NCBI GenBank assembly: GCA_934502905.1
Contig: CAKSVK010000082.1
Location: 1-15,815, forward strand
DNA from: an uncultured Chitinophagaceae bacterium
GTDB taxonomy: Bacteria; Bacteroidota; Bacteroidia; Chitinophagales; Chitinophagaceae
Length of the DNA: 15,815 nt
Reading direction: 5' to 3'
Position numbers and translations under genes: made by a program. Of the stretch, positions 1 to 7,724 are shown piece by piece. The first letter of the stretch is position 1, and each line of letters opens with the position of its first letter. Under the pieces are notes generated by a model, which was not told where the DNA came from, did no database searches, and saw only the letters and a list, made by a program, of their open reading frames with translations.

Positions 1-396
1 TTCAACAATGGTATTGGTGCCCGGTGTATCCACTATGGCTATCTCCTTCAATATTTCAACCGGCTGTGTAACCCTTTTTAGAAACGGGTTGAGCACGATG
101 ACCTCTTCCTGCTTTCCCCAGACAATTTGCTGTATGGTATCCGTCATCGGCTGTGGCGCAGCTTTGGCAATTTCTTTTCCCGTATCCAGCAGCGCATTGA
201 TAAAGCTTGATTTGCCGGCCTTCACTTCGCCAACGATCACAAACATATAGGGTTCATTTATCCGGTTGCGTAGCACGCTGACCGTTTCTGCCAGTTCACC
301 ATGATCTATCATTACCGTGAGGTTATGTACATCCTTTGCCAATTCGTCCAATTGTGCCCTGTATTTTCTAACCCTCTGGTCTATAAACTGGTTCAT
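1..396 (-). CDS. Dynamin-like GTPase, N-terminal part (runs off the window)
   Basis: This is the first 132 codons of a large GTPase, read from an ATG at 396 towards position 1 with no stop, so the gene continues outside the window. After a ~50-residue helical N-terminus comes a P-loop GEVKAGKSS (residues 56-64), a G2-like threonine in PMTDT (residues 83-87) and a G3 motif DTPG (residues 123-126). This order and spacing, with KAGKSSFINALL directly after a hydrophobic strand, is typical of bacterial dynamin-like or YeeP/LeoA-type GTPases. Such proteins hydrolyse GTP and often remodel or tether membranes; the exact role cannot be read from the fragment. The G4 motif and any membrane-binding helices lie outside the window. 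It is probably transcribed alone, because ~350 bp separates it from the upstream gene on the same strand. Confidence 0.85.
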   Translation of the reverse strand, partial: MNQFIDQRVRKYRAQLDELAKDVHNLTVMIDHGELAETVSVLRNRINEPYMFVIVGEVKAGKSSFINALLDTGKEIAKAAPQPMTDTIQQIVWGKQEEVIVLNPFLKRVTQPVEILKEIAIVDTPGTNTIVE

Positions 397-420
397 GTAA
401 TAGTAGTTTGTTCCGCTTTT

Positions 421-428
421 CAAAAGTA
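421..428 (-). promoter_or_regulatory. Candidate Bacteroidota -7 box for the dynamin-like gene
   Basis: On the minus strand this reads TACTTTTG, an exact match to the TAnnTTTG -7 consensus of Bacteroidota. It lies 25 bp before the ATG at 396, giving a short leader. No good TTTG-type -33 element is seen at the expected spacing, so the call rests on one short motif plus its position. Confidence 0.4.
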
Positions 429-702
429 ATGCAAGTTATCAATTAGCCGCCTATTTTGGTGCATTTACCTCCGATGCATACTATTCTCATTGCAGCAAAA
501 TCAGAAATAAACAAATGCCGCAACAAAAGTTCCAATTTTAACCTTACACACGATTCCCGCTGATTTACGCTAATATTCCCGGGGATGACGCGGATTTATG
601 GAAGCGGCACAGAGCATTTGCCGTAATTTCAAAAGGTTCCGTTTAAATATTAGCTCTGCGGAACCCGCGTACAAATCTGCAGTGTCTGCAGGAAAATTTA
701 CC

Positions 703-719
703 TTTCCCACAAAGGGAAA
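703..719 (-). terminator. Possible terminator hairpin after the 748-2349 gene
   Basis: TTTCCC-ACAAA-GGGAAA is a perfect 6-bp stem with a 5-nt loop, 28 bp past the stop codon of the minus-strand gene that ends at 748. On the minus strand it is followed by a weak T-containing tail (AAATTTTCC) rather than a true T run. It could end that transcript, but the stem is short. Confidence 0.3.
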
Positions 720-747
720 CAATATGCCATATTTAATATTAATGGAA

Positions 748-2349
748 TCATTTATTCCCGTTCAATACCTCGCTGATAAGGTAGGAATGAAATAGCAAGG
801 GTAACGGTGGTTGCCGGCCCGCATTATACGCGTCAAAAAAAGGCTGCAGGTAATCATCCCGTTGCATCTTTTTGCAGCTCTCACCCAGTTCCTGTGCCTG
901 TTTCATATACTTCCCGGCTTTTCCGGTATCCCCTTTGTCAGTATAGTAAAAATAAAACAACAGGGGTATATAATACCGGGAGTCCAGCAACACATGCTTA
1001 GGGATTTCAAACACTTCGAACGTTTCTATCATTTCCGCAGCATCGCGGGTAAACCAGACTTCAGGGAATTCGTTTGTAATGAAATCAAAATACGGATCAA
1101 TTCCCTTCAACAGGTTTTCAGTGAAATCATCCAAGCTTTTTTGCAGTACTTTTTCCGTTTTCTTTATATCATATTTCCAGCCGCCAAATCCATTGATAAG
1201 CTTGTTTTTTTGGGTTTCTTCTTCCGGCAATAAACCGCCCAACACGTAATTAAAATGAGTATGTCCTATTTTACTATCTGGTTGCCGCTGCTGCCAGGTA
1301 CGTATAAGCGCATGACTGAAAGCCAATACAGCATAGATCATTTTCAAATCGGCATTGTATTCTACCTGCACAAATAACCTGTGCATACCGTGCCTGTCCT
1401 CCTTATCCATGTACCATAACCACTGGACCCGGTCGCTCACCATCTTTTCTCCTGCAAAATACCACCGGGATGCGGGTAATACTGCATCCACCGCCTTCTT
1501 TACATTGGCAATTTTCCCATCGGGGTTTTCAACAGGCTTACTGGCCTTTGCATATGCCGTCAGCAAATTTGCATATGCCGTCAGCAAAGAGGATAACTGT
1601 TTTTTCAGATCCAGCAAAAATAAAACCCGGTATTCCTCATCGGCAGTTTTAGCAAGATCCTTTTCATGCTTCAAGCCGGGTAATATAACATAACTTTCAT
1701 CGTCTGCTTTCTTTCGTTTTTTGCCGAGCCCGTTTTCCTGCGCCATCTTCCGGATCGCAACAATTGCCGGATCGCCGGTGAGATCGGGGAATTTTTTCGG
1801 AATACCTTCCTTTTCGCCGAAGGTGTAATCAAGCACACTGTTTACAAACAGCGCATACCATTGCTCCATGATCATTGCATCGTTTTGTGCTGCTGCCAGC
1901 TGCATAAAAGTAAGAACGGTTTCAGCGACGGTGAGTTTGCCGGGCGCAATCGCATCTTTCCCCTGCAGTACGCCGTTCTTCACCCATTGCTGCCAGATCG
2001 CCGAGCCACTATCACCATACAGGAGTACGGCATCCCCTTCTTTTTGGGCATACACGGAATAACTTTCGTCCCGCGACCTTATCCATCCATGCGCTTCATC
2101 CGCTACCTGGAGGGTAACAAAAGATGGGTCGCTTTTATGATCCGGGTGCGTGGTCAACGGCAGCTTATATACATAATCATACTTTAGTAGTATATCCATT
2201 ACCCTGAAGCGGGTGTAACTTGTATCGTAAAAATATTCCAGTTGGTACAGGTTGTAGAGATATTCTCTTTTTTGTTCTGATGACAGATTGGCTTTATCAA
2301 TAAGATAGGTGGTTTCTTCCAGTATATCTTCTACTTCATGCATTGACAT
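748..2349 (-). CDS. Uncharacterised ~533-residue soluble protein
   Basis: I do not recognise this family. The frame is open to an ATG at 2397 (549 residues), but the 16 extra residues look like translated leader. I prefer the ATG at 2349 (MSMHEVEDILEE, 533 residues), or the one two codons on at 2343. There is no signal peptide or membrane segment, so the protein is probably cytoplasmic. The first ~60 residues and the last ~60 look helical; the C-terminal stretch (YYTDKGDTGKAGKYMKQAQE) resembles a TPR-like helix pair. A basic patch (GLGKKRKKADDE) lies near the middle, followed by an exact seven-residue duplication at residues 255-268 (LLTAYAN/LLTAYAK). The gene is divergent from the LRR-DUF1963 gene across ~90 bp, so the two may share a control region. 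A role as an immunity or effector-binding protein is conceivable given that neighbour, but is speculation. Confidence 0.75.
   Translation of the reverse strand: MSMHEVEDILEETTYLIDKANLSSEQKREYLYNLYQLEYFYDTSYTRFRVMDILLKYDYVYKLPLTTHPDHKSDPSFVTLQVADEAHGWIRSRDESYSVYAQKEGDAVLLYGDSGSAIWQQWVKNGVLQGKDAIAPGKLTVAETVLTFMQLAAAQNDAMIMEQWYALFVNSVLDYTFGEKEGIPKKFPDLTGDPAIVAIRKMAQENGLGKKRKKADDESYVILPGLKHEKDLAKTADEEYRVLFLLDLKKQLSSLLTAYANLLTAYAKASKPVENPDGKIANVKKAVDAVLPASRWYFAGEKMVSDRVQWLWYMDKEDRHGMHRLFVQVEYNADLKMIYAVLAFSHALIRTWQQRQPDSKIGHTHFNYVLGGLLPEEETQKNKLINGFGGWKYDIKKTEKVLQKSLDDFTENLLKGIDPYFDFITNEFPEVWFTRDAAEMIETFEVFEIPKHVLLDSRYYIPLLFYFYYTDKGDTGKAGKYMKQAQELGESCKKMQRDDYLQPFFDAYNAGRQPPLPLLFHSYLISEVLNGNK
1547..1588 (+). 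repeat. Perfect 21-bp tandem duplication inside a gene
   Basis: Two identical 21-bp units sit head to tail at 1547-1567 and 1568-1588 with no mismatch. The unit length is a multiple of three, so the minus-strand gene stays in frame and gains a repeated LLTAYA(N/K) heptapeptide. Each unit has complementary ends (TTTGC...GCAAA), which favours slippage. Zero divergence suggests a recent event. Confidence 0.85.
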
Positions 2350-2439
2350 AGGTAAACATTTGATTTGGAAAAATACATTTTGCTGCTTTAATTGCAAACT
2401 AATATTTATTATATCAGCGTTGTTAACTTACATTAAATT

Positions 2440-4443
2440 ATGGAAAAGCAAACACCTGTTTTCCGCATTCCCGGTGACGGAAAAGACATTGTTGAGATCG
2501 GTGGTATTGTGTTCAATGTAAATGAAGAAGAAAGCTCATTAAGCATACCTGCCTTTTCAAGGGAACTGCTGGTGCATATTTCTTTTTCAACGGATGAAAT
2601 GGAAAAAGGCCGGCAGCTGGAGCTGCTGTATACCTATGATTTTGCTGATGAAGCCGAGACCATCGGTAAATTCCATATTGAATTTCCGGCATTGGGTGTT
2701 TATCATCACGGCAAACCCAAAGGGCATTTTGAGATTGAGAACGGAAAATACATGCTGCTGCACAGCTACTGCCGGATAGAGGGGTTTGAGTACGGGCTGG
2801 AGTTTAACGGCTATATATATTTTGAGAATGATTGGGTAGCTTTCCTGGGGGTCCTGAAAAAATCTTATGACGACAAGCAGGTATTCCCGGTAAAAATATA
2901 CAAGCGGTTTACCACAGTTCCCGGCCTGGAATGGAGTAATTATAAGTTCACCAGCATGGAAGAGGCATTGCAGGCGCCCCCGGCAATGGTAAGCCATCTC
3001 CAGTTGAATGATCCCGTTTTCACAGAGCTGCCTGAAGAGCTGCTGCAGTTTACCAACCTGAAAGACCTGACGATCATTGCCGGCTGGAATACGGATCAGC
3101 TACCGCTTAAGCAACTACCCGAAGGCATAGGCGCTTTACAGCTGCTGGAATCTGTCAGCATCAATAAAAGTGCTGTTGCTGCCTTACCGGAAAGCATAGG
3201 CGGGCTTCATAACCTGGAGCGGTTTTACCTCAACATTTCGGAATTGACAACCATACCGGAAGGCTTCTGGAAATTGCCGAAGCTGAAATACCTCGGACTC
3301 AGCAACGGAAAACTAACCCATCTTCCGGAAAATATGGGTTTGAATAAGCTGGAGTCAATAGATATCTCCGGGAACCGGTTAAAGACCATACCCGAAGCTC
3401 TTTGCAATTTGCCTTCCATCAGGCATATTAACCTGGATAAAAATCCCCTGGAATTTTTACCGGAAGCCATCCGTAAGGTAAAGGAGGTATCGCTGGCATT
3501 GAAGGATAAGAAAAGGTTGATGGATTACAGCTATAAGGGAGCCGGCGAAAGCGGTGTGGTAAAGTGGAAGGACAATGTTTTTTTTGCTGCATCAGATAAA
3601 GAGCTGATAAAGGAAGTTGATAATATCATTAAGAAAAACGGGTTGTCGGAACATAAAAAAGCCCTGCGGTCGCTGGTGAAAAAAGCGATCGCTTTGCAGC
3701 ACGATGGAGAAGAGGACTACAACACAGTCGGTAACCATCGTTTCGGTGGTATGCCCGACCTGCCGGAAACGATTGCCTATCCTGAGTTCCGCGACGGTTA
3801 TAACAAGCAAACTTATTTGTATGAGTTTATCGGACAGATAAATTGTGAAGCCATTGCCGGGTTACAGGATTACCTGCCAAGGACAGGCACCTTATTCTTT
3901 TTCCTGGAAACATTACATTCCTTGTATGGTCAGCAGGATCAAAATCCCTGCAAGGTCATCTACGTAGCAGATAACGATACCCTGCGATCAGGAAAAAGGT
4001 TTTCATTCAGGGAAGATCAATATTATGAGATGATCGATGGCGGCTATACCGCTTTCAAGGCAACAGCCGGGAAGGTAAGCAGCGCTCCGTGTTTTTATTC
4101 CATACACACCAACTCCTATTTGTTACAGGGAGATGCGAAAGCGTTATCGGGTCAGGATGAGCTGTACGATCAGCTGTATGAAACTTTTGAAACTCCGGTG
4201 AACGGGGATACAAGAGCGGTATACCTCGTCAACGGGTATGTGTTCACACAACACGAGAATCCCGAAATGCAGGCCGCATCGGCTTTAAAGGGCAACCCGG
4301 AAGACTGGACCGTTTTACTGAAAGTACCCTCTGCCGGTGATTTTTTATGGGGCGATGCCGGAGACCTGTTCTTCGTGATCCACAAAAGTGACCTGGCCAA
4401 GGGAGACTTCCGCAACGTGTTCGCAGGAATGGAAAGCAGTTAA
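2440..4443 (+). CDS. Leucine-rich-repeat protein with C-terminal DUF1963 (YwqG-like) domain
   Basis: Three parts are visible in this 667-residue protein. Residues 1 to ~185 are an unrecognised beta-rich region with no signal peptide. Residues ~188-348 are leucine-rich repeats of the bacterial 'LPxxxxxLxxLxxLxLsxNxL' kind, for example LPESIGGLHNLERFYLN and IPEALCNLPSIRHINLDKN, about seven units. Residues ~430-667 resemble DUF1963/YwqG: a GGMPDLPETIAYP start, then YEFIGQINCEAI, LPRTGTLFFF, and a C-terminal GDLFFVIHKSDL segment. LRRs usually bind protein partners. DUF1963 has no agreed biochemical role, though it is frequent near polymorphic-toxin immunity genes in Bacteroidota. The gene starts 90 bp from the divergent 748-2349 gene and is followed by ~400 bp of mostly non-coding DNA, so it is probably monocistronic. 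The domain calls are solid by pattern; the cellular function is unknown. Confidence 0.85.
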   Translation: MEKQTPVFRIPGDGKDIVEIGGIVFNVNEEESSLSIPAFSRELLVHISFSTDEMEKGRQLELLYTYDFADEAETIGKFHIEFPALGVYHHGKPKGHFEIENGKYMLLHSYCRIEGFEYGLEFNGYIYFENDWVAFLGVLKKSYDDKQVFPVKIYKRFTTVPGLEWSNYKFTSMEEALQAPPAMVSHLQLNDPVFTELPEELLQFTNLKDLTIIAGWNTDQLPLKQLPEGIGALQLLESVSINKSAVAALPESIGGLHNLERFYLNISELTTIPEGFWKLPKLKYLGLSNGKLTHLPENMGLNKLESIDISGNRLKTIPEALCNLPSIRHINLDKNPLEFLPEAIRKVKEVSLALKDKKRLMDYSYKGAGESGVVKWKDNVFFAASDKELIKEVDNIIKKNGLSEHKKALRSLVKKAIALQHDGEEDYNTVGNHRFGGMPDLPETIAYPEFRDGYNKQTYLYEFIGQINCEAIAGLQDYLPRTGTLFFFLETLHSLYGQQDQNPCKVIYVADNDTLRSGKRFSFREDQYYEMIDGGYTAFKATAGKVSSAPCFYSIHTNSYLLQGDAKALSGQDELYDQLYETFETPVNGDTRAVYLVNGYVFTQHENPEMQAASALKGNPEDWTVLLKVPSAGDFLWGDAGDLFFVIHKSDLAKGDFRNVFAGMESS

Positions 4444-4539
4444 GGCGCGTTGCAGAATTTTGATTGCCGGTGTTATGTCAGCAATATCGTTTCCCGTCTT
4501 TTTAATAAATTCGTACCTGCAGCTTACCAATAATAAACG

Positions 4540-4804
4540 ATGAAAGATGTTCAACAGCTTTACGACTTCCGGCCGGAGTTTTCAGAAACCCTTATAGCAG
4601 GTATGATAAAAATAAAAAGTGATAATTTTAGTACCGGCGGCCGGAGGTAAAAATATCCTGACTGCATCACGCTTTTCGGAAGCATTACAAAGGCAGGGAT
4701 TGACGGAAGGAATATGGTATCTCTACCGTGATGAAATATTATCACCGAGGCAGTGTGAAGAAACTGACCGGATATACCAGGTGTATCTGCATCTTTGCTG
4801 GTAA
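4540..4804 (+). pseudogene. Two abutting short frames, possible degraded gene
   Basis: The 400-bp gap 4444-4844 holds no intact recognised gene but does hold two short plus-strand frames that look coding by codon use. The first is ATG 4540 to TAA 4650 (36 residues, MKDVQQLYDFRPEFSETLIA...). The second is in another frame, from GTG 4619 to TAA 4804 (61 residues), with LTASRFSEALQRQGLTEGIW and IYQVYLHLCW. They overlap by 32 bp, so one small insertion or deletion would join them into a protein of about 85-90 residues. I recognise no family. Either frame could be chance or a real small gene. The rest of the gap shows a weak inverted repeat (ATTGC/GCAAT, 4463-4485) after the LRR gene, and nothing else clear. 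Confidence 0.25.
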
Positions 4805-4844
4805 TATAACTTGTCAGATCATTTCTGGAAAAAGAAAACAAACC

Positions 4845-6029
4845 ATGCTGAAAGAAGCAATAAAACGATATACAGCGGAGAGGCTGTACACAATTATCGG
4901 CTGGAGAAGGCAGCTCCATGCAGATCCGGAACTGTCATTCAGGGAATACAATACTTCAGCATTTGTGAAGTCTGTTTTAAGCGGCTTTGGAATTGAATGG
5001 CAGGAAATGGCAGATACAGGGGTTGTTGCTCTTATTAAAGGAGCACACCCATCTGAAAAAGTGGTGGCATTGCGGGCTGATATGGACGCGTTGCCTATAA
5101 AGGAACAAAATACCGTTGACTATATTTCCCGCAATGCAGGGGTGATGCACGCCTGCGGGCATGATGTGCATACAGCTTCACTGCTTGGGGTAGCGGGCAT
5201 ATTGAAATCAATGGAAAAAGAATTTGCAGGCACCATCAAGCTGATATTTCAACCCGGGGAGGAATGTTTACCCGGTGGCGCCACGCTGATGATCCGGGAC
5301 GGTGTATTAAAAAACCCGGCACCTGCTGTAGTAATGGGTCAGCACGTAATGCCTAAAATTCCCTGCGGAAAAGTTGGTTTTCGCAAAGGAAAATTCATGG
5401 CGTCTATGGATGAGTTGAAACTAAAAGTAAAAGGCCGCGGAGGTCATGGCGCCCAGCCGCAGGATAACATTGATCCCGTACTGATCGCTTCCCATATACT
5501 CGTATCCCTGCAACAGTTGGTCAGCCGTATGGCAGATCCTTTTATGCCTACGGTGCTGTCCTTCGGTAAGTTTATTGCCGAAGGGGCAATAAACGTTATC
5601 CCCGATGAAGTATATATTGAAGGAACTTTCAGAACGTTTGATGAGAACTGGAGGGAGAAAGCGCATAGGGAAATGAAAAAAATAGCGGAGGCTGTTGCAA
5701 CCGGGATGGGCGGATCCTGCGAGTTCACTATCAACAGGGGATACCCGCTTTTATTCAATAACGAAGCGCTGACAGAGCAACTATCCTGTTTTGCCACAGA
5801 ATACCTTGGTGCAGAAAATGTGCTTGAACTGGACCCATGGATGGCCTCTGAAGATTTTGCATACTATTCGCAACTGGCAGATACCTGCTTTTATATGGTA
5901 GGTGTGCGCAACGAAGATAAACAACTTACTTCTTCCCTGCATACCGCCACCTTTAATGTAGACGAAACCGCCCTGCTGGTCAGTACAGGATTAATGGCAT
6001 ACCTGGCGCTGCGCAAGCTGGGCAACTGA
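4845..6029 (+). CDS. M20D-family amidohydrolase (N-acyl amino acid / hippurate hydrolase type)
   Basis: This 394-residue metallo-amidohydrolase cleaves an acyl or acetyl group from an amino-acid amide; the exact substrate is not evident. The M20D dinuclear-metal ligand set is complete: Cys104 and His106 in MHACGHDVH, Glu140 in QPGEE (with the preceding Glu139), His167 in GQHVMP, and His366 in SLHTATFNVDE. The dimerisation/lid domain sits around residues 180-290 (GRGGHGAQPQ). No signal peptide is seen, so it is likely cytoplasmic. The frame is open upstream to 4728, but the 39 extra residues (with two Cys and no family resemblance) overlap another short frame. The ATG at 4845 gives the usual N-terminus, ending in WRRQLHADPELSFREYNT. 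Homologues are annotated variously as IAA-amino acid hydrolase, hippurate hydrolase or N-acetyldiaminopimelate deacetylase. No neighbour narrows this. Confidence 0.9.
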   Translation: MLKEAIKRYTAERLYTIIGWRRQLHADPELSFREYNTSAFVKSVLSGFGIEWQEMADTGVVALIKGAHPSEKVVALRADMDALPIKEQNTVDYISRNAGVMHACGHDVHTASLLGVAGILKSMEKEFAGTIKLIFQPGEECLPGGATLMIRDGVLKNPAPAVVMGQHVMPKIPCGKVGFRKGKFMASMDELKLKVKGRGGHGAQPQDNIDPVLIASHILVSLQQLVSRMADPFMPTVLSFGKFIAEGAINVIPDEVYIEGTFRTFDENWREKAHREMKKIAEAVATGMGGSCEFTINRGYPLLFNNEALTEQLSCFATEYLGAENVLELDPWMASEDFAYYSQLADTCFYMVGVRNEDKQLTSSLHTATFNVDETALLVSTGLMAYLALRKLGN

Positions 6030-6134
6030 CCTGTGACGTAAGAAAAAAACTGTTTCAGGGATGATGACATGAAAGCACCATACAGGCAGATGATCCATTA
6101 TTTCTATTGTGTTTTTGAATGAGTTTTGTAACAT

Positions 6135-6168
6135 TGCAGGCATAATATCATTATAACTGTATCCTGCA
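6135..6168 (+). promoter_or_regulatory. Nested inverted repeats upstream of the channel gene
   Basis: TGCAGG (6135-6140) pairs with CCTGCA (6163-6168), and between them ATAAT-ATC-ATTAT (6142-6154) forms a second small palindrome. The element ends 29 bp before the ATG at 6198. It could be an operator or a 5'-leader hairpin; no known motif is recognised. Confidence 0.2.
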
Positions 6169-6197
6169 GAAGAACAGATCTTGCTCAAAAAACGCAA

Positions 6198-7724
6198 ATG
6201 AAAAGAACAGGCATAATTTTATTTTTCTCCCTCCTTGCTTTTTTGTCTGTCGCCCAGGATGGGGCCGGCAAACAGGACAGCATCACACTGACGGAAAAGC
6301 TGATCCTCCAGGAACAGAACCAACGCATCATTGACTCTCTCGTAAAAACGCAGCTGGAAAAAAAGCTGAAGGAAACCAGCCTCAAGGGAGATAAAAGCGA
6401 CCTGGAAGAGAAATTGAGATTACTGGAAGAGAAAGAAATTGCCCGGCAAAAGGAACAGCAGGAAAGAATTGAGCAGCTAAAAGCGATCGGTGAAAGTTTT
6501 CCTGTGCAGCCTTTTCTGGATACATTATTTTATATCCATACAGGTATCGGGTCATTTTCTGCTGCCGAAAGAGCCCGTGTTACCACGGAAAGGATACAAC
6601 AGCTATACGGTGATGATTTTTTCAGCAAGGATTCCCTGAAGCTCGTTGCTATGGAAAGCATCACCAATATCGTCTACAAAAACAATTTTATCGTTGCTTC
6701 TTTTACAGACCTGGACGCGCTCTGGTATGGCATCAGCAGAAACGAGCTGGTAACAGGTTACTTTGACACGATCATATCTGCCATTGCCACCGAAAAAAAG
6801 GAAAACAGCTTTAAAAACCAATTGATCCGGATAGGCTGGGTAACGCTGGTGATTGCCGGGTTGTTCCTTCTTATTTATGTCATTAATATTTTTTTCAAAT
6901 GGCAGGAGCATTATTTATTTAAGCATCGAAGGACTATCTTCAAAGGAATTTCTATCAGGTCATTCAAGATATTCAACCCCGCCCAGCAGGCATCGCTGGT
7001 CATAAAGTTCCATAATATATTAAGGGTTGTAGCCATTGCAGTAGTGCTCTATCTTTCCCTGCCTGTCATCTTCAATGTATTTCCCCAAACCAAGCCTTAT
7101 ACAGAGACCTTGCTCAGCTGGATCATTTCGCCGGCTAAAAAGATCTTTCAGTCCTTTGTAGCCTTTCTTCCCGACCTGATCACCATATTGGTTGTCTTTA
7201 TTTTTACAAGGTATCTGATAAAGATCGTCGGTTATTTTGCAGGTCAGATAGAGAAGGGTAACCTGGAAGTGCCCGGCTTCCACCGGGATTTTGCAAAGCC
7301 CACCTATGGCATCATCCGCTTTTTGCTGTATATTTTTATGCTGATCATCGTCTTCCCTTATCTGCCCGGCTCCGGATCACCGGCTTTCCAGGGCGTTTCA
7401 GTATTCCTGGGCGTGCTTATTTCCCTGGGCTCTTCTTCTTCTATCAGCAACATGATAGCAGGATTAATCATCACTTATATGCGTCCTTTTAAAATTGGTG
7501 ATCGTGTGAAGATCGGTGATGTTACAGGAGATGTTACGGAGAAAACCCTGTTGGTCACAAAAATACGAACCATTAAAAATGAAGAGGTGACCATACCCAA
7601 CTCAAATGTGCTGGCTGCAAACGCCGTCAACTATTCTTCCAACGCCGATATGCTGGGGTTGATATTAAATACAAAAGTGACGATGGGGTACCATGTACCA
7701 TGGAAAAAAATGAAGAGCTGTTGA
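6198..7724 (+). CDS. MscS-family mechanosensitive channel, N-terminal portion (frame broken)
   Basis: This is most of a small-conductance mechanosensitive ion channel, an inner-membrane protein that opens under membrane tension to release solutes. It begins with a signal peptide (MKRTGIILFFSLLAFLSVAQ), then a charged coiled coil (about residues 30-95), then a periplasmic region. Hydrophobic segments lie near residues 212-234, 276-296, 319-346 and 371-391, and the pore-lining helix is at about 400-428 (LGSSSSISNMIAGLIITYM). The diagnostic MscS beta domain follows (RPFKIGDRVKIGDV, then TIPNSNVL). The frame then leaves the family pattern: after GYHVPWKKM it reads KSC and stops at 7722-7724. The missing C-terminal alpha/beta domain is encoded in the -1 frame immediately downstream (7700-8002). 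Together the two parts make a normal ~601-residue protein. Confidence 0.9.
   Translation: MKRTGIILFFSLLAFLSVAQDGAGKQDSITLTEKLILQEQNQRIIDSLVKTQLEKKLKETSLKGDKSDLEEKLRLLEEKEIARQKEQQERIEQLKAIGESFPVQPFLDTLFYIHTGIGSFSAAERARVTTERIQQLYGDDFFSKDSLKLVAMESITNIVYKNNFIVASFTDLDALWYGISRNELVTGYFDTIISAIATEKKENSFKNQLIRIGWVTLVIAGLFLLIYVINIFFKWQEHYLFKHRRTIFKGISIRSFKIFNPAQQASLVIKFHNILRVVAIAVVLYLSLPVIFNVFPQTKPYTETLLSWIISPAKKIFQSFVAFLPDLITILVVFIFTRYLIKIVGYFAGQIEKGNLEVPGFHRDFAKPTYGIIRFLLYIFMLIIVFPYLPGSGSPAFQGVSVFLGVLISLGSSSSISNMIAGLIITYMRPFKIGDRVKIGDVTGDVTEKTLLVTKIRTIKNEEVTIPNSNVLAANAVNYSSNADMLGLILNTKVTMGYHVPWKKMKSC

Larger units (their letters stand above)
397..747. other. Gene-poor stretch with two imperfect 12-mer direct repeats
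   Basis: No convincing gene lies here; a 65-codon plus-strand frame at 598-795 has no recognisable motif and runs into the neighbouring gene. The stretch holds the presumed promoter of the dynamin-like gene (near 421-428), a perfect hairpin (703-719), and two related 12-mers: CGCTGATTTACG at 558-569 and CGCGGATTTATG at 589-600 (10 of 12 identical). The 12-mers resemble the short GATTTA-containing intergenic repeats I recall from many Bacteroidota and other genomes, but one window cannot show that they are dispersed. Confidence 0.45.

Noticed and set aside
811..1233. 140-codon plus-strand frame
   Set aside because: Antisense shadow of the 748-2349 gene, whose longer frame and codon use are more convincing.
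1547..1588. CRISPR-like tandem repeat
   Set aside because: Two abutting units without spacers, inside a coding frame: a simple tandem duplication.
4728..4844. 39-codon N-terminal extension of the amidohydrolase
   Set aside because: It does not resemble the family N-terminus, is unusually Cys/basic-rich, and overlaps another frame; the ATG at 4845 gives the standard start.
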